NCBI RefSeq assembly: GCF_001668615.1
Contig: NZ_LZMC01000062.1
Span: 62,001 to 126,000, forward strand
Source: Mycobacterium sp. 1274761.0
GTDB taxonomy: Bacteria; Actinomycetota; Actinomycetes; Mycobacteriales; Mycobacteriaceae
Reading direction: 5' to 3'
Length of the DNA stretch: 64,000 nucleotides
Made by a program: the position numbers and the translations under genes. Shown here piece after piece: positions 49,916 through 58,731 of the stretch. The notes under the pieces are model-generated. The model worked only from the letters and a program-made list of their open reading frames with translations. It had not been told where the DNA came from and did not search any database. Numbering within the stretch: position 1 is the stretch's first letter; every line of letters starts with the position of its first letter.

Positions 49916-51135
49916 GCGATGGCGCCGGCGTTCTTGAGTTCCTCGATGCGATCCCAATTCATGCCCAGCTCCATCAGCACGATCTCAGTGTGTTCGGATG
50001 CCTGGGGCGCCCTTGTGGTTTCGAGCGGCTCGTGATTGAACTGGATCGGCCCGCGGACCACCTTGAACGGCTTACCGTCGGCTGACTCGACCTCGACGAT
50101 CATGTCATTAGCGATCGCCTGCTCGTCGGTCGTCAAGTCGATGAGGCTCTGGAACGGCGCCCATTGGCCCCGCATGGTCTTGAGGTGCTGTCGCCAATAG
50201 TCAAACGGCTTGTTACGAATCGAGTCCGCGATCAATTGCGCTGCCTCAGACGCGTTCTCGATCAAGGGCATGACGTCACAGAAGCGGGGATCATCGGCCA
50301 GCTCCGGCAACCCGAGGTGCTCGAACGCGTCGCGGATGTAGCCCGTAGGGCTGACGATGCACAGGTTGATCGTGCCGCCGTCGGAGGTCAGGTAGTTGCC
50401 CATGAACGGGTTCACCGATGGCGCGGCGGCATCGGGCATCGGTGACCGCATGGTCTCGCCCGTCTCCATGCCCTGGGTCACGCTGGCCCCCGCCGCCCAC
50501 CAGGCGGTGCTCAGCAGGGACACGTCGATTTCGACAGCTTCGCCGGTGCGTTGACGGTGGAAGAGGGCGGCAGAGATGCCGCCGGCGATATTCATGCCCC
50601 CGATGGAATCGCCGAACGCCGGAATGCCTTGCGACAGCGCCCCACCGAGCTCTTCCGGAGTCAACGCATGACCGACACCGCTGCGCGTCCAGAACGCGGT
50701 GCCGTCGAAGCCGCCCGTGTCGCGCTCCGGCCCCTTGTCGCCGTAGGCGCTGCCACGGGCGTAGATGATCTTCGGGTTCGCGGCGCGGATGTGCTCCACG
50801 TCGAACTTGTTCTTCTGGCGCTGCGCAGGCATGTAGTTGGTCAGAAAGACATCGGAGGCCTTGGCGATTTCGTAGAGCACCTCCTGCCCGCCCGGGGTGG
50901 AGACGTCGATCCCGATGCTGCGCTTGCCGCGGTTGGGATGTTCGATCAGCGGGTGGCGCTCCGGATCCAATTGGAAGCCACCCATGTTGATGAATCCGCG
51001 CTGCGTGTCACCGCGCACCGGGTGCTCCACCTTGATGACGTCTGCACCCCAGTCGGCGAGGATGGCCCCCGCCGCGGGGACGAAGGTGAACTGCGCAACC
51101 TCGAGGACGCGCACCCCCTCCATCACCTTGATCAC
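49912..51135 (-). CDS. CaiB/BaiF family III CoA-transferase
   Basis: A 407-residue class III CoA-transferase. The catalytic Asp176 is in IPAFGDSIGGMNIAGG; VLEVAQFTFVPAAGAILADWGADVIKVEHP is split here as two usual motifs, QFTFVPAAGAILADWG and DVIKVEHP; NRGKRSIGIDV is the CoA-binding loop. It moves CoA between acids, giving a cheap activation of a pathway acid, or may be a racemase. It is the last gene of the minus-strand run from the Rieske gene; 49 bases separate it from P450. The end overlaps the nuclease pseudogene by 4 bases. Confidence 0.9.
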   Translation of the reverse strand: MIKVMEGVRVLEVAQFTFVPAAGAILADWGADVIKVEHPVRGDTQRGFINMGGFQLDPERHPLIEHPNRGKRSIGIDVSTPGGQEVLYEIAKASDVFLTNYMPAQRQKNKFDVEHIRAANPKIIYARGSAYGDKGPERDTGGFDGTAFWTRSGVGHALTPEELGGALSQGIPAFGDSIGGMNIAGGISAALFHRQRTGEAVEIDVSLLSTAWWAAGASVTQGMETGETMRSPMPDAAAPSVNPFMGNYLTSDGGTINLCIVSPTGYIRDAFEHLGLPELADDPRFCDVMPLIENASEAAQLIADSIRNKPFDYWRQHLKTMRGQWAPFQSLIDLTTDEQAIANDMIVEVESADGKPFKVVRGPIQFNHEPLETTRAPQASEHTEIVLMELGMNWDRIEELKNAGAIA

Positions 51136-51184
51136 GTCAACCCTCCGCTTCCGTGAGATGAGTCGAGCATAGACAGACGACAGC

Positions 51185-52396
51185 TCACTTCGCGGGCGCG
51201 AAGGTGACGGGCAGCGCCGTCGGCGAACGGAACGGCTGGCCGTGAATGTGCGGGTCGTCGTCGCCGATCAGCTTGATGTCGGTCAGCCGATCGAGGAGGC
51301 ACTCCAGCGCCACACGGGTCTCCATCCGCGCCAGGTGCAGGCCCAGACAGGTGTGCTCGCCCGCGGCAAATGAGATGTGCGGCACGCGTTTACGCGAGAT
51401 ATCGAACTCTTCGGAGCGTTCCCAGCGATGCTCGTCGCGATTCGCCGAACCAATGCAGACGTCGATCACCGCGCCCTTGGGCACCGGCACGCCCTCCAGC
51501 TCGGTCTGCTCTGCCGCATACCGCTGCACCGTGGTCAACGGGGTCTCGAAGCGCAGCCCCTCCTCGATGGCCGACCCGAGAAGTTCCCGGTCGGCCTGCA
51601 CCGCGCCGAACTGGTCGGGATGGGTGAGCAGCAAGAACAGTAGGTTGCCCGACGAGCGGTACGTGGTCTCGAGGCCCGCCGGCAGGAGCAGCCGCAGGAA
51701 CGAGTAGATGGCCTCATCGGTGAGCTTGTCACCGTCGATCTCGGCTGTGACGAGATCTCCGATGATGTCCTCGGTCGGCTTCAAGCGGCGTTTCTCGATC
51801 TGGTCGAGGAAGTATTCCTTCAATGCGGCAGACGCTTCGAATGCGCGCGCGTACCGGATGTGATAGCTGATCAACTCGACCGCACGCTTGCGGAACCACG
51901 GCAGGTCTTCGTCGGGCAGCCCCAGCAACCGAGAGATCACCCGGGTCGGAAACTCCAGCGTGAAGTCGCGCACCAGATCGGCCTTCCCTGTGTCGACGAA
52001 CTCGTCGATCAACGAGTTGACCACCGGACGTACGATCTGGGGTTCCCACCGCAGCAGCGACTTCGACTTGAACGCCGACGACACGAGATTGCGGTGATCC
52101 CAATGTTTCTTGCCCTCCATTGCCAGGATGGTGGGGCCGATGAACAGCCCGACCGTGGAGTCGTAGATGTGTGAGTTGAAAGCCTTGCCGTCGCGGAACA
52201 CGCGGTTCACCGCTTCGAAGGACACTGCGGCGTACAGATGCTCGGGTCGCAATTCGTCGGGCGCCTTCGTCCAGTCCATGACGCTGCCCCGGAAGACGCC
52301 GGTGGTCTCTCGCCGCCTGCGTTCGAAGATGGGGTAGGGGTTGCGGAGAAGGTCGGCCGCTTCGTCGGCCGTGACATCGAGCACCGGCGTATCCAC
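51185..52396 (-). CDS. Cytochrome P450
   Basis: A 403-residue bacterial P450. Heme ligand Cys350 in FAAGEHTCLGLHLAR, I-helix AGLETT at 240-245 (Glu in place of the common Asp) and the ExxR pair Glu279-Arg282. The N-terminus is soluble, with no membrane anchor, so it needs a ferredoxin and a reductase, neither of which is adjacent. It probably hydroxylates the pathway substrate. The start is a GTG at 52396; the perfect island operator lies 39 bases upstream, in the 92-base gap to the ligase gene, so it has its own regulated promoter. Confidence 0.92.
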   Translation of the reverse strand: MDTPVLDVTADEAADLLRNPYPIFERRRRETTGVFRGSVMDWTKAPDELRPEHLYAAVSFEAVNRVFRDGKAFNSHIYDSTVGLFIGPTILAMEGKKHWDHRNLVSSAFKSKSLLRWEPQIVRPVVNSLIDEFVDTGKADLVRDFTLEFPTRVISRLLGLPDEDLPWFRKRAVELISYHIRYARAFEASAALKEYFLDQIEKRRLKPTEDIIGDLVTAEIDGDKLTDEAIYSFLRLLLPAGLETTYRSSGNLLFLLLTHPDQFGAVQADRELLGSAIEEGLRFETPLTTVQRYAAEQTELEGVPVPKGAVIDVCIGSANRDEHRWERSEEFDISRKRVPHISFAAGEHTCLGLHLARMETRVALECLLDRLTDIKLIGDDDPHIHGQPFRSPTALPVTFAPAK

Positions 52397-52434
52397 GTAG
52401 CGAGCTCCCGCATCTTCCGACGGACTGCGATAGG

Positions 52435-52453
52435 TACTGTAAAGATTACAGTA
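52435..52453. promoter_or_regulatory. Island operator motif, copy 3, perfect (P450 promoter)
   Basis: TACTGTAA-AGA-TTACAGTA. Both 8-base arms are exact inverse copies, the best example in the window and the reference for the other copies. It lies 39 bases ahead of the P450 start. Confidence 0.7.
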
Positions 52454-52488
52454 TCGGTCTCTGAGAAGATATGCCCGCGGTACGCGGT

Positions 52489-54174
52489 TCAGGTGGCGTC
52501 GCTCATCGCCTGCTCACGGGCCCACCGGTAGTCGGCCTTGCCTGCCGGGCTGCGCTCGATCGCCGGCCGGAACACCACAGCTTTGGGCAGTTTGTAGCGG
52601 GCGATGACACCGGCGGCGTGGTCGATGAGGTCCTGCGCAGAGGCGGTGGCCCCGTCCGCGAGGGCGACGATCGCGACGACCTCCTGACCCCACCGCTCGC
52701 TGGGCCGTCCGGACACCACCACGTCGGCCACCGCCGGATGCGACAGCACCGCGCTCTCGACCTCTTCGGCGAAAATCTTCTCGCCACCGGAATTGATCGT
52801 CACCGAGTCACGTCCGAGCAGCTCGATGCCGCCGTCAGCGAGGTGGCGGGCCCGGTCCCCGGGTATCGAGTACCGCACACCATCGATCACGGGAAAAGTC
52901 TTGGCGGTCTTGGCCGCATCGCCCTTGTAGCCGAGCGGGACGAATCCCCGCTGCGCCAGCCACCCCATACCGTCATGACCCGGCGGCAAGATTGAGCCGA
53001 GGTCCTCGGCGGCGACGCTGGTGTCGGGCCCGGCGTTGAATTTGCCGGTCGACACCGCGCCCGGCGTCGACATGTGGCTCATCTGGATGCCGGTCTCCGA
53101 CGAGCCGACCCCGTCCATGACGATCAAGCCCGGCTTGACATCGATGAGGCGCTGCTTGGCCGTCGGCGTCAACAAGGCTCCGCCGTTGGCGACGACCGCC
53201 AGCGACGACACATCAGCCGTACCCCGCTCGATGGCGTCGGCGATGGGACGGGCCATCGCATCACCAACGACCTGGACCGTGAGAATCTTCTCCTGCTCGA
53301 TCGTCCGCACCACCTCATCGGCATCGAAATGCCCTTGGGTTGCCGGGAATACGACCGTCTGCCCGGTAGTGAGCGCCGTCATGACGGCCCATTGCGCGGC
53401 ACCGTGCATGAGCGGCGGAAGCGTGAAGATCTTCGTGCCGGGATTCTCGGCGACCCGCTTGGCGATCTCGTCGTAGGAGCCTGCGACCTCGCCGGTGTAC
53501 ATGTTTCTGCCGCCGAACGACGTCATGAAGATGTCGTGCTGACGCCACAGCACGCCCTTCGGCATCCCGGTGGTCCCGCCGGTGTACAGCACGTAGAGAT
53601 CGTCGGGTGACGGGTTGACGGGCGGTGGTTCCAAGGCTCCCGAGCCGACGACCGACTCGTAATCGACGGCGCCGTGGATGAGGTCGTTGCCCGAGTCGTC
53701 GGCGATCTGAATCAGCACCCGCAGCTTCGGCAGGTCGGGGAGCACCTCGGCGACGCGGCGCGCGAACCTGGCGTGATAGAGCAGCGCGGTGGCGCCGGAA
53801 TCCGCCAGCAAGTAGGCCAACTCGTTCTTGACGTAGCGGTAGTTGACGTTGAATGGCGCCACCCGGGCCCGCCAGGCACCGAGCATGCCCTCGACATATT
53901 CCGGCCCGTTGTACGCGTACAGCCCGAGCAGGTCCTGGCCGACCTCGTGACCGGCCAGCTCCGAGCGCTCGGTGTGGCAACCCAGCCCCCGGGAGTGCAG
54001 GTAGGCCGCCAGACGGTTGGACCGCTCGACGATCTGGGCGAAGGTGTAGCGGCGGTCGCCCTGGATGATGTACTCCCGGTCGCCGATGGCTCCCGCGACG
54101 GCGTCCGCAGCGGCGGGAACAGTGAATTGCATTGTGGCGGTAGTCTCCGCGGACGTGAGGAGCGGGTCGGACAT
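52489..54174 (-). CDS. Acyl-CoA synthetase (FadD)
   Basis: A 561-residue AMP-forming ligase. P-loop YVLYTGGTTGMPKGVLWRQ, TLPPLMHGAAQW pocket, GRDSVTINSGGEKIFAEEV hinge and catalytic Lys in RSPAGKADYRWAREQ. It belongs to the same subfamily as the ligase at 42088 (shared TGGTTG, VLWRQ and GKADYRWA). It lies between the isochorismatase-like gene (91-base gap) and P450 (92-base gap) on the minus strand. Confidence 0.9.
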   Translation of the reverse strand: MSDPLLTSAETTATMQFTVPAAADAVAGAIGDREYIIQGDRRYTFAQIVERSNRLAAYLHSRGLGCHTERSELAGHEVGQDLLGLYAYNGPEYVEGMLGAWRARVAPFNVNYRYVKNELAYLLADSGATALLYHARFARRVAEVLPDLPKLRVLIQIADDSGNDLIHGAVDYESVVGSGALEPPPVNPSPDDLYVLYTGGTTGMPKGVLWRQHDIFMTSFGGRNMYTGEVAGSYDEIAKRVAENPGTKIFTLPPLMHGAAQWAVMTALTTGQTVVFPATQGHFDADEVVRTIEQEKILTVQVVGDAMARPIADAIERGTADVSSLAVVANGGALLTPTAKQRLIDVKPGLIVMDGVGSSETGIQMSHMSTPGAVSTGKFNAGPDTSVAAEDLGSILPPGHDGMGWLAQRGFVPLGYKGDAAKTAKTFPVIDGVRYSIPGDRARHLADGGIELLGRDSVTINSGGEKIFAEEVESAVLSHPAVADVVVSGRPSERWGQEVVAIVALADGATASAQDLIDHAAGVIARYKLPKAVVFRPAIERSPAGKADYRWAREQAMSDAT

Positions 54175-54265
54175 GAATCCTCTCAGGGCTGGTGCGGCAA
54201 CAGCGTAACGATCAGGCCGTTCGCTTCGGATAGTACGGTGCTCTGGTCTCGTGGCCGGTTGTCGG

Positions 54266-54880
54266 TCACCTCCACGCTGCGATCAGATCCTCAGTGGTGG
54301 TCACCGTGGCGAGCAACGCCAGGGTGTTGTCGATGATGGCGTTGGCGTAGTCGGCGGGAATGCCTGCGACGGCGTCGCGCGGCAGCACCACACGGTAGCC
54401 GGCGTTGACGGCGTCCATCACCAAGTTGGTGATGGCGATGTTGACCGATACGCCGACGGCGACGATCGTCGTCACGCCGAGGTTACGCAGCACCGCGTCG
54501 AGGTCGGTTCCGCCCATCGGGCCCACACCGTGCCACCTGTGCAGCACGACATCGGCTGGGGCGGGCCCGAATTCGGGCAGCAGCGTGGCTCCTTCGCTGC
54601 CAGGGCTGATGTCGACCTGCTTGCTGCCCAACGCGAATATCGGCGCATTGTGGTTGGCGCCGAGCCCGTCCGGCCTGCGCTGCACGAGGCAGTGCACGAT
54701 ACGCACGCCCGCGCCCCGCGCTACCGGCAGCAGTTGTTCGATGCTGGGCAGCGCCTGCTTGCGGGCGGCTTTGGCGAGCGCGGCCAGGCCGGCGTTGGGG
54801 CCGACGACCGCGCCCTGCAGTTCCTGTGTGACGATCGCCGTCCGCCCGGGTGCCGCGATGTCGGCGAGGTCGACGGTCAT
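54266..54880 (-). CDS. Isochorismatase-like protein with a degenerate active site
   Basis: A 204-residue protein of the isochorismatase/cysteine hydrolase fold. The family catalytic triad is Asp-Lys-Cys. Here the first motif (usually v-i-D-x-Q) is IVTQELQGAVVG with no Asp, and the Cys motif (GVxTNxCV) is VGVSVNIAITNL with Ala. HRWHGVGPMGGTDLDAVLRN aligns with the usual substrate loop. It is therefore unlikely to be a normal cysteine hydrolase. The start ATG overlaps the Rieske stop by 4 bases. A binding or scaffold role, or a different chemistry, is possible. Confidence 0.78.
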   Translation of the reverse strand: MTVDLADIAAPGRTAIVTQELQGAVVGPNAGLAALAKAARKQALPSIEQLLPVARGAGVRIVHCLVQRRPDGLGANHNAPIFALGSKQVDISPGSEGATLLPEFGPAPADVVLHRWHGVGPMGGTDLDAVLRNLGVTTIVAVGVSVNIAITNLVMDAVNAGYRVVLPRDAVAGIPADYANAIIDNTLALLATVTTTEDLIAAWR

Positions 54881-55875
54881 ACCGATGCGGGGACTTCGTA
54901 AAACTGCGTCGCCCACTTCCGCATGGCCATATAGGGTTTCGCGTCCACCTTCGACAGCGCAGGATGTTCGACATACTCCTGGTAGCGCCAGATGTTGAGG
55001 TCGTCCCACACGGTGCCCATGAATTGGCGCTCGACCTTCTCGCGCACCGAATCGGGCGGCACGTCGGAGGTGTCGCCGGGAAGCCGCGGCCACCAGATCG
55101 AATAGAACATGTCCGAATAGCCGTCCTCGACGGGCGTGCACGCGAAGATCAGCCGGTGGTTCGACGACCCCTCGAAAGCGCTGATCGCGAAGCCCAGTCC
55201 GGAGAAGTGGCTGTGGATGTAGAGCGCCATCTCGTTCGGGTCGTCGCTGCGGGTGTCGGGCCAGCCGGTGAGGAAACGCCATTCCTCGTCGACGGCCTCC
55301 CAGTTGAGGCACACCGGTGTCACGGTGGCGCCGTGCACATAGTGGAAGTGCGCGCTGTCGGGCCCGTTTTCCGCGACGATCTGGGGATGCACCGGCTCAT
55401 GCTCGGCGCGGCGCGAAAACTCCGGGTAGGGGCGGTAATACGCGTCCGGGTCGGTCGGGAACTGTGGGAACTTGTGAAACAAGTCCGGCATCTCCCACTG
55501 CGGGTCCTTGCCGTCGGGTTGGTGCCAGACGAACACGCAGCCGTACTGCTCGCGCACCGGATACACGCGCAGGCGCAGCGCCTTGTTCGGGCGGTCGGGC
55601 TGATAGGGGATGTAGCGGTTGGTGCCGTCCGGTCCCCATCGCCAGCCGTGGAACGGGCATTCGACACAGTCGCCGACAACCTTGCCGCCGTGGCCGATGT
55701 GCGCGCCGAGATGCCGGCAGTGCCCGGACAGCACGTGCAGTTCACCCGCCTCGTCGCGGTAGGCGACGAGGTCTTCACCGAAGTGCCGCAGCGGGCGCAC
55801 CTCACCGGTGGCGTATTCGGCCGACCAGCCGATCATGAACCAACCGGTGACCTTCCAGGTGAAGGGCACTTTCAC
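54877..55875 (-). CDS. Rieske-type oxygenase, KshA-like
   Basis: A 332-residue Rieske non-heme iron oxygenase. The 2Fe-2S ligands are Cys53-x-His55 and Cys73-x2-His76 (GHCRHLGAH, CVECPFHGW); the mononuclear iron ligands lie in ENGPDSAHFHYVHGA (Asp173, His176, His181). The sequence style resembles KshA, the 3-ketosteroid 9-alpha-hydroxylase oxygenase, but it is about 50 residues shorter and no KshB reductase is nearby. It would hydroxylate a ring or side-chain carbon. The start is a GTG at 55875. It is divergent from the Baeyer-Villiger-type gene and leads the minus-strand operon Rieske-isochorismatase-FadD-P450-CaiB. Confidence 0.88.
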   Translation of the reverse strand: MKVPFTWKVTGWFMIGWSAEYATGEVRPLRHFGEDLVAYRDEAGELHVLSGHCRHLGAHIGHGGKVVGDCVECPFHGWRWGPDGTNRYIPYQPDRPNKALRLRVYPVREQYGCVFVWHQPDGKDPQWEMPDLFHKFPQFPTDPDAYYRPYPEFSRRAEHEPVHPQIVAENGPDSAHFHYVHGATVTPVCLNWEAVDEEWRFLTGWPDTRSDDPNEMALYIHSHFSGLGFAISAFEGSSNHRLIFACTPVEDGYSDMFYSIWWPRLPGDTSDVPPDSVREKVERQFMGTVWDDLNIWRYQEYVEHPALSKVDAKPYMAMRKWATQFYEVPASV

Positions 55876-55905
55876 GCGCAGCCTCCTGTGACGCCGAGCC
55901 TAGTC

Positions 55906-55924
55906 AACGGAAGATATTACAGTA
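55906..55924. promoter_or_regulatory. Island operator motif, copy 4 (Rieske/BVMO divergent promoter), one strong half
   Basis: Right half TTACAGTA (55917-55924) is identical to the perfect copy; the left half AACGGAAG matches only 4 of 8. It lies 31 bases from the Rieske start and 50 from the flavoprotein start, in the 98-base divergent gap. Confidence 0.5.
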
Positions 55925-55973
55925 TAGTTTTCGGCAGTCGCGGGGTGGAGAGGCAGCGCAAGGAGGCGTGGCG

Positions 55974-57590
55974 ATGTCAGGTGATCGCTTCGACGCGATC
56001 GTCATCGGTGCCGGATTCTCCGGTCTCTATGCCCTGCACCGGCTGCGCGAACTCGGCCTGCGCACCGTCGCGCTCGAGCGGGCCGACCAGGTCGGCGGCA
56101 CGTGGCTGTTCAACCGGTATCCCGGTGCCCGCTGCGACATCGAGAGCATCGAGTACTCCTACAGCTTCTCCGAGGAGATCCAGCAGGAGTGGGTGTGGAC
56201 GGAGACGATGCCGGGCCAGCCGGAGATCGAGGCATACCTGAACTTCGTAGCCGACAAGCTGGAGCTTCGCCGCGACATCCGGTTCGACACCAACGTCGTG
56301 TCGATGATCTTTGATGAGCAGGCCGCCGAGTGGACCGTGAAAACCGAAGCCGGACAGGAAATCACGGCGCCGTTCGTAGTCGCCGCCGCCGGCATCCTCT
56401 CCGCACCGCTGGATCCCGACATTCCCGGCATGGACACGTTCACCGGCACGTCGCTGTTCACCAGCCGGTGGCCTCGCGAGGACGTCGACCTCTCCGGTAA
56501 GCGGGTCGGCGTCATCGGCACCGGATCAACTGGGGTGCAGCTGATCCCGGTGGTGGCCCAGCAGGCCGAACACCTCACCGTATTTCAGCGTTCACCCGCC
56601 TACACGCTGCCCTGGCAGGTGCGGGAGTTCGAGCCGGGCGAGCTCGACGAGATGAAAGCCCGCTATGGCGAGATCCGCGCGGCCCAGCGCGAGCATCCGA
56701 TCGGCGCGGCGCGGTTGTCGGCGTTCTCGGTGATGTTCCAGATGATGGCCAACCCGCCGCTGAAGACGGCCTCGCGGGCCGACCAACTGCGCGCCATCGA
56801 AGAGAATGGCGTCATGGGCGCGCTCAGCTGGGGTGACGTGTTCTTCGACATCGAAGCCAGCCGCCTGGCGGCCAAGCTCTACGGCGAGGCGGTGGGAAGG
56901 ATCGTCCGTGACCCCGAAACCGCCGTGTCGTTGACGCCGACCCATCCCTTCGGCTGTAAGCGGCCGATCATCGATCAGGGCTATTACCGGGCCTTCAACC
57001 GCGACAACGTCACCCTTGTCGATTTGCGCAGGGGTCCAATCCGGGCCGTGACACCGTCGGGCATCGACACCGATCAGGGCTCCTATGACCTTGACGTGAT
57101 CATCTATGCCACCGGGTTCGATGCCATGACTGGTGCGCTCAGCCGCATTGACATCCGCGGTCGTAATGGGTTGTCGCTGAGGGATTTCTGGGCCAGCGAG
57201 GGTCCGCTGTGCTATCTCGGTTTGGCGGTCGCCGGGTTTCCCAACCTCTTCGTCGTGCAGGCACCAGGAAGCCCGGCTCCGGCCAGCAATTTCGTCGCCG
57301 CACTGGAGCAGCATGTGGAGTGGATCGGGGACTGCATCACGTACCTGCATGCTCACGGTTACCGGACGATCGAGGCCCAGCCCGAGGCGCAGCACGACTG
57401 GGTCGAACACACCACGTCGCTGGTGGCGCCGACGGTGCTTGTAGACCCGAGCTGCAACTCCTGGTACAACGGCGGCAACGTGCCAGGAAAGAAACGGATG
57501 TACATGGGATACACCGCCGGACTTCCGGAGTACCGAAAGCGGTGCGACGAGGTCGCCATGAATGGCTACGCCGGATTCAAGCTCGCGTAG
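55974..57590 (+). CDS. Baeyer-Villiger-type flavin monooxygenase
   Basis: A 538-residue class B flavoprotein monooxygenase. FAD motif VIGAGFSGLYALHRL (10-24), the BVMO-type GGTWLFNRYPGARCDIES (41-58), NADPH motif VIGTGSTGVQLIPV. The BVMO fingerprint FxGxxxHxxxWP appears as FTGTSLFTSRWP (156-167), with Phe162 in place of the conserved His. It should insert oxygen next to a ketone to give an ester or lactone, but the missing His makes activity less sure. AGGAGG precedes the ATG. An alpha/beta hydrolase gene follows after 3 bases, the classical partner that opens the ester. Confidence 0.88.
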   Translation: MSGDRFDAIVIGAGFSGLYALHRLRELGLRTVALERADQVGGTWLFNRYPGARCDIESIEYSYSFSEEIQQEWVWTETMPGQPEIEAYLNFVADKLELRRDIRFDTNVVSMIFDEQAAEWTVKTEAGQEITAPFVVAAAGILSAPLDPDIPGMDTFTGTSLFTSRWPREDVDLSGKRVGVIGTGSTGVQLIPVVAQQAEHLTVFQRSPAYTLPWQVREFEPGELDEMKARYGEIRAAQREHPIGAARLSAFSVMFQMMANPPLKTASRADQLRAIEENGVMGALSWGDVFFDIEASRLAAKLYGEAVGRIVRDPETAVSLTPTHPFGCKRPIIDQGYYRAFNRDNVTLVDLRRGPIRAVTPSGIDTDQGSYDLDVIIYATGFDAMTGALSRIDIRGRNGLSLRDFWASEGPLCYLGLAVAGFPNLFVVQAPGSPAPASNFVAALEQHVEWIGDCITYLHAHGYRTIEAQPEAQHDWVEHTTSLVAPTVLVDPSCNSWYNGGNVPGKKRMYMGYTAGLPEYRKRCDEVAMNGYAGFKLA

Positions 57591-57593
57591 TCG

Positions 57594-58721
57594 ATGAAGA
57601 CCTCAGAGCGGGCCTACCGGATCGGCCGAGACTTCGCCGGTGTGTTGCCGCGTGCTCACGCCGCCCTGAAAAGCTCCGGCGACTGGAAGCCGTTGTCGCC
57701 CATCGGTGCACGGCAGCTGGGCGAGGTGATGCTCGACGAGCTTGCGCTGTCGGGGATGACGTTGACCGCACCGCCGCCCAAGCTGGAGCGCACCGTGGAT
57801 TCGTGCCAGGCCGCCGCCGAGGAGCTTTCGGCGCTAGGGGTTGAGCAGGCGCACAGCCCGCCGAATCCGTTGCAGGTGCGCTCACTTCGCCGGCGCCGCT
57901 TGGGCCGCCTGACGTATGAGAAGCTGACCTTCGACCACGAACCCGTGCTCCCGCCGTCTCTGACCAGCGTGGGTCTCGGCGGTGCTGCCACCGCGCTCGT
58001 CCACCTGTGCCGAACCGGTGACGACGGCAGACCATGGCTGGTGTGGGTGCATGGCGCCGGTCAAGGTCAGCCGATCGACCTGTTGTTCTCACACGCCCGC
58101 CGGATTCGGGACGACCTCGGCTTCAACATCGCGCTGCCCGTTCAACCGGGCCACGGCGCGCGTCGCACCGCGTGGCCGCCGTATCCGAACATGGACCCGC
58201 TCAACAACATTGCGGGCATGATGCGCGTGGTGTCCGAGGTGCGCGCGCTGGTGCAGTGGCTGCGCCCGCAGTCGGCAGTCATGGCGGTGTCCGGGGTATC
58301 GATGGGCAGCCCGATTGCAGCGTTGGTCTCCCATTTCGAGGAGGTCGACGGCGTCGCGGTGTACACGCCCATCACGGGGCTCAACGCCATGATCTCCCAG
58401 CATCTGCATCGATGGGGGCCGTCGGTGCACGAGACGATCCGGCTGCTCGGGTCCGACACCGTAGCCGCGCTGGCATCCGTGGTCGACCACACCAAGGTCG
58501 ATCCGACGCCGCCGCCGCGGGGCCGTCTGATCGTGGGCGCCTGGCACGACCAGATGGCCAGACGCGAGGCCGCCCTGCAACTCCATCAACGGTGGGGCGG
58601 AGAACTCGTCTGGCACAAGGGAAGCCATGTCGGACACTTGTTCGCCAAAGGTGTCCAGCGGGCATCGGAGCGGTTCTTGCGTACGCTGACGGCGACGTCC
58701 GGAATTGCCGATACAAACTAG
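57594..58721 (+). CDS. Alpha/beta hydrolase
   Basis: A 375-residue hydrolase. Nucleophile Ser236 in VSGVSMGSP, oxyanion-side WVHGAGQGQP at 151-160, and a C-terminal GSHVGHLF that supplies the likely His. The first about 120 residues are an extra helical region. It follows the Baeyer-Villiger-type gene by 3 bases, so it probably hydrolyses the ester or lactone made by that enzyme, giving an acid for the CoA ligases. Acid of the triad not assigned. Confidence 0.82.
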   Translation: MKTSERAYRIGRDFAGVLPRAHAALKSSGDWKPLSPIGARQLGEVMLDELALSGMTLTAPPPKLERTVDSCQAAAEELSALGVEQAHSPPNPLQVRSLRRRRLGRLTYEKLTFDHEPVLPPSLTSVGLGGAATALVHLCRTGDDGRPWLVWVHGAGQGQPIDLLFSHARRIRDDLGFNIALPVQPGHGARRTAWPPYPNMDPLNNIAGMMRVVSEVRALVQWLRPQSAVMAVSGVSMGSPIAALVSHFEEVDGVAVYTPITGLNAMISQHLHRWGPSVHETIRLLGSDTVAALASVVDHTKVDPTPPPRGRLIVGAWHDQMARREAALQLHQRWGGELVWHKGSHVGHLFAKGVQRASERFLRTLTATSGIADTN

Positions 58722-58731
58722 GAGTGTGGGC

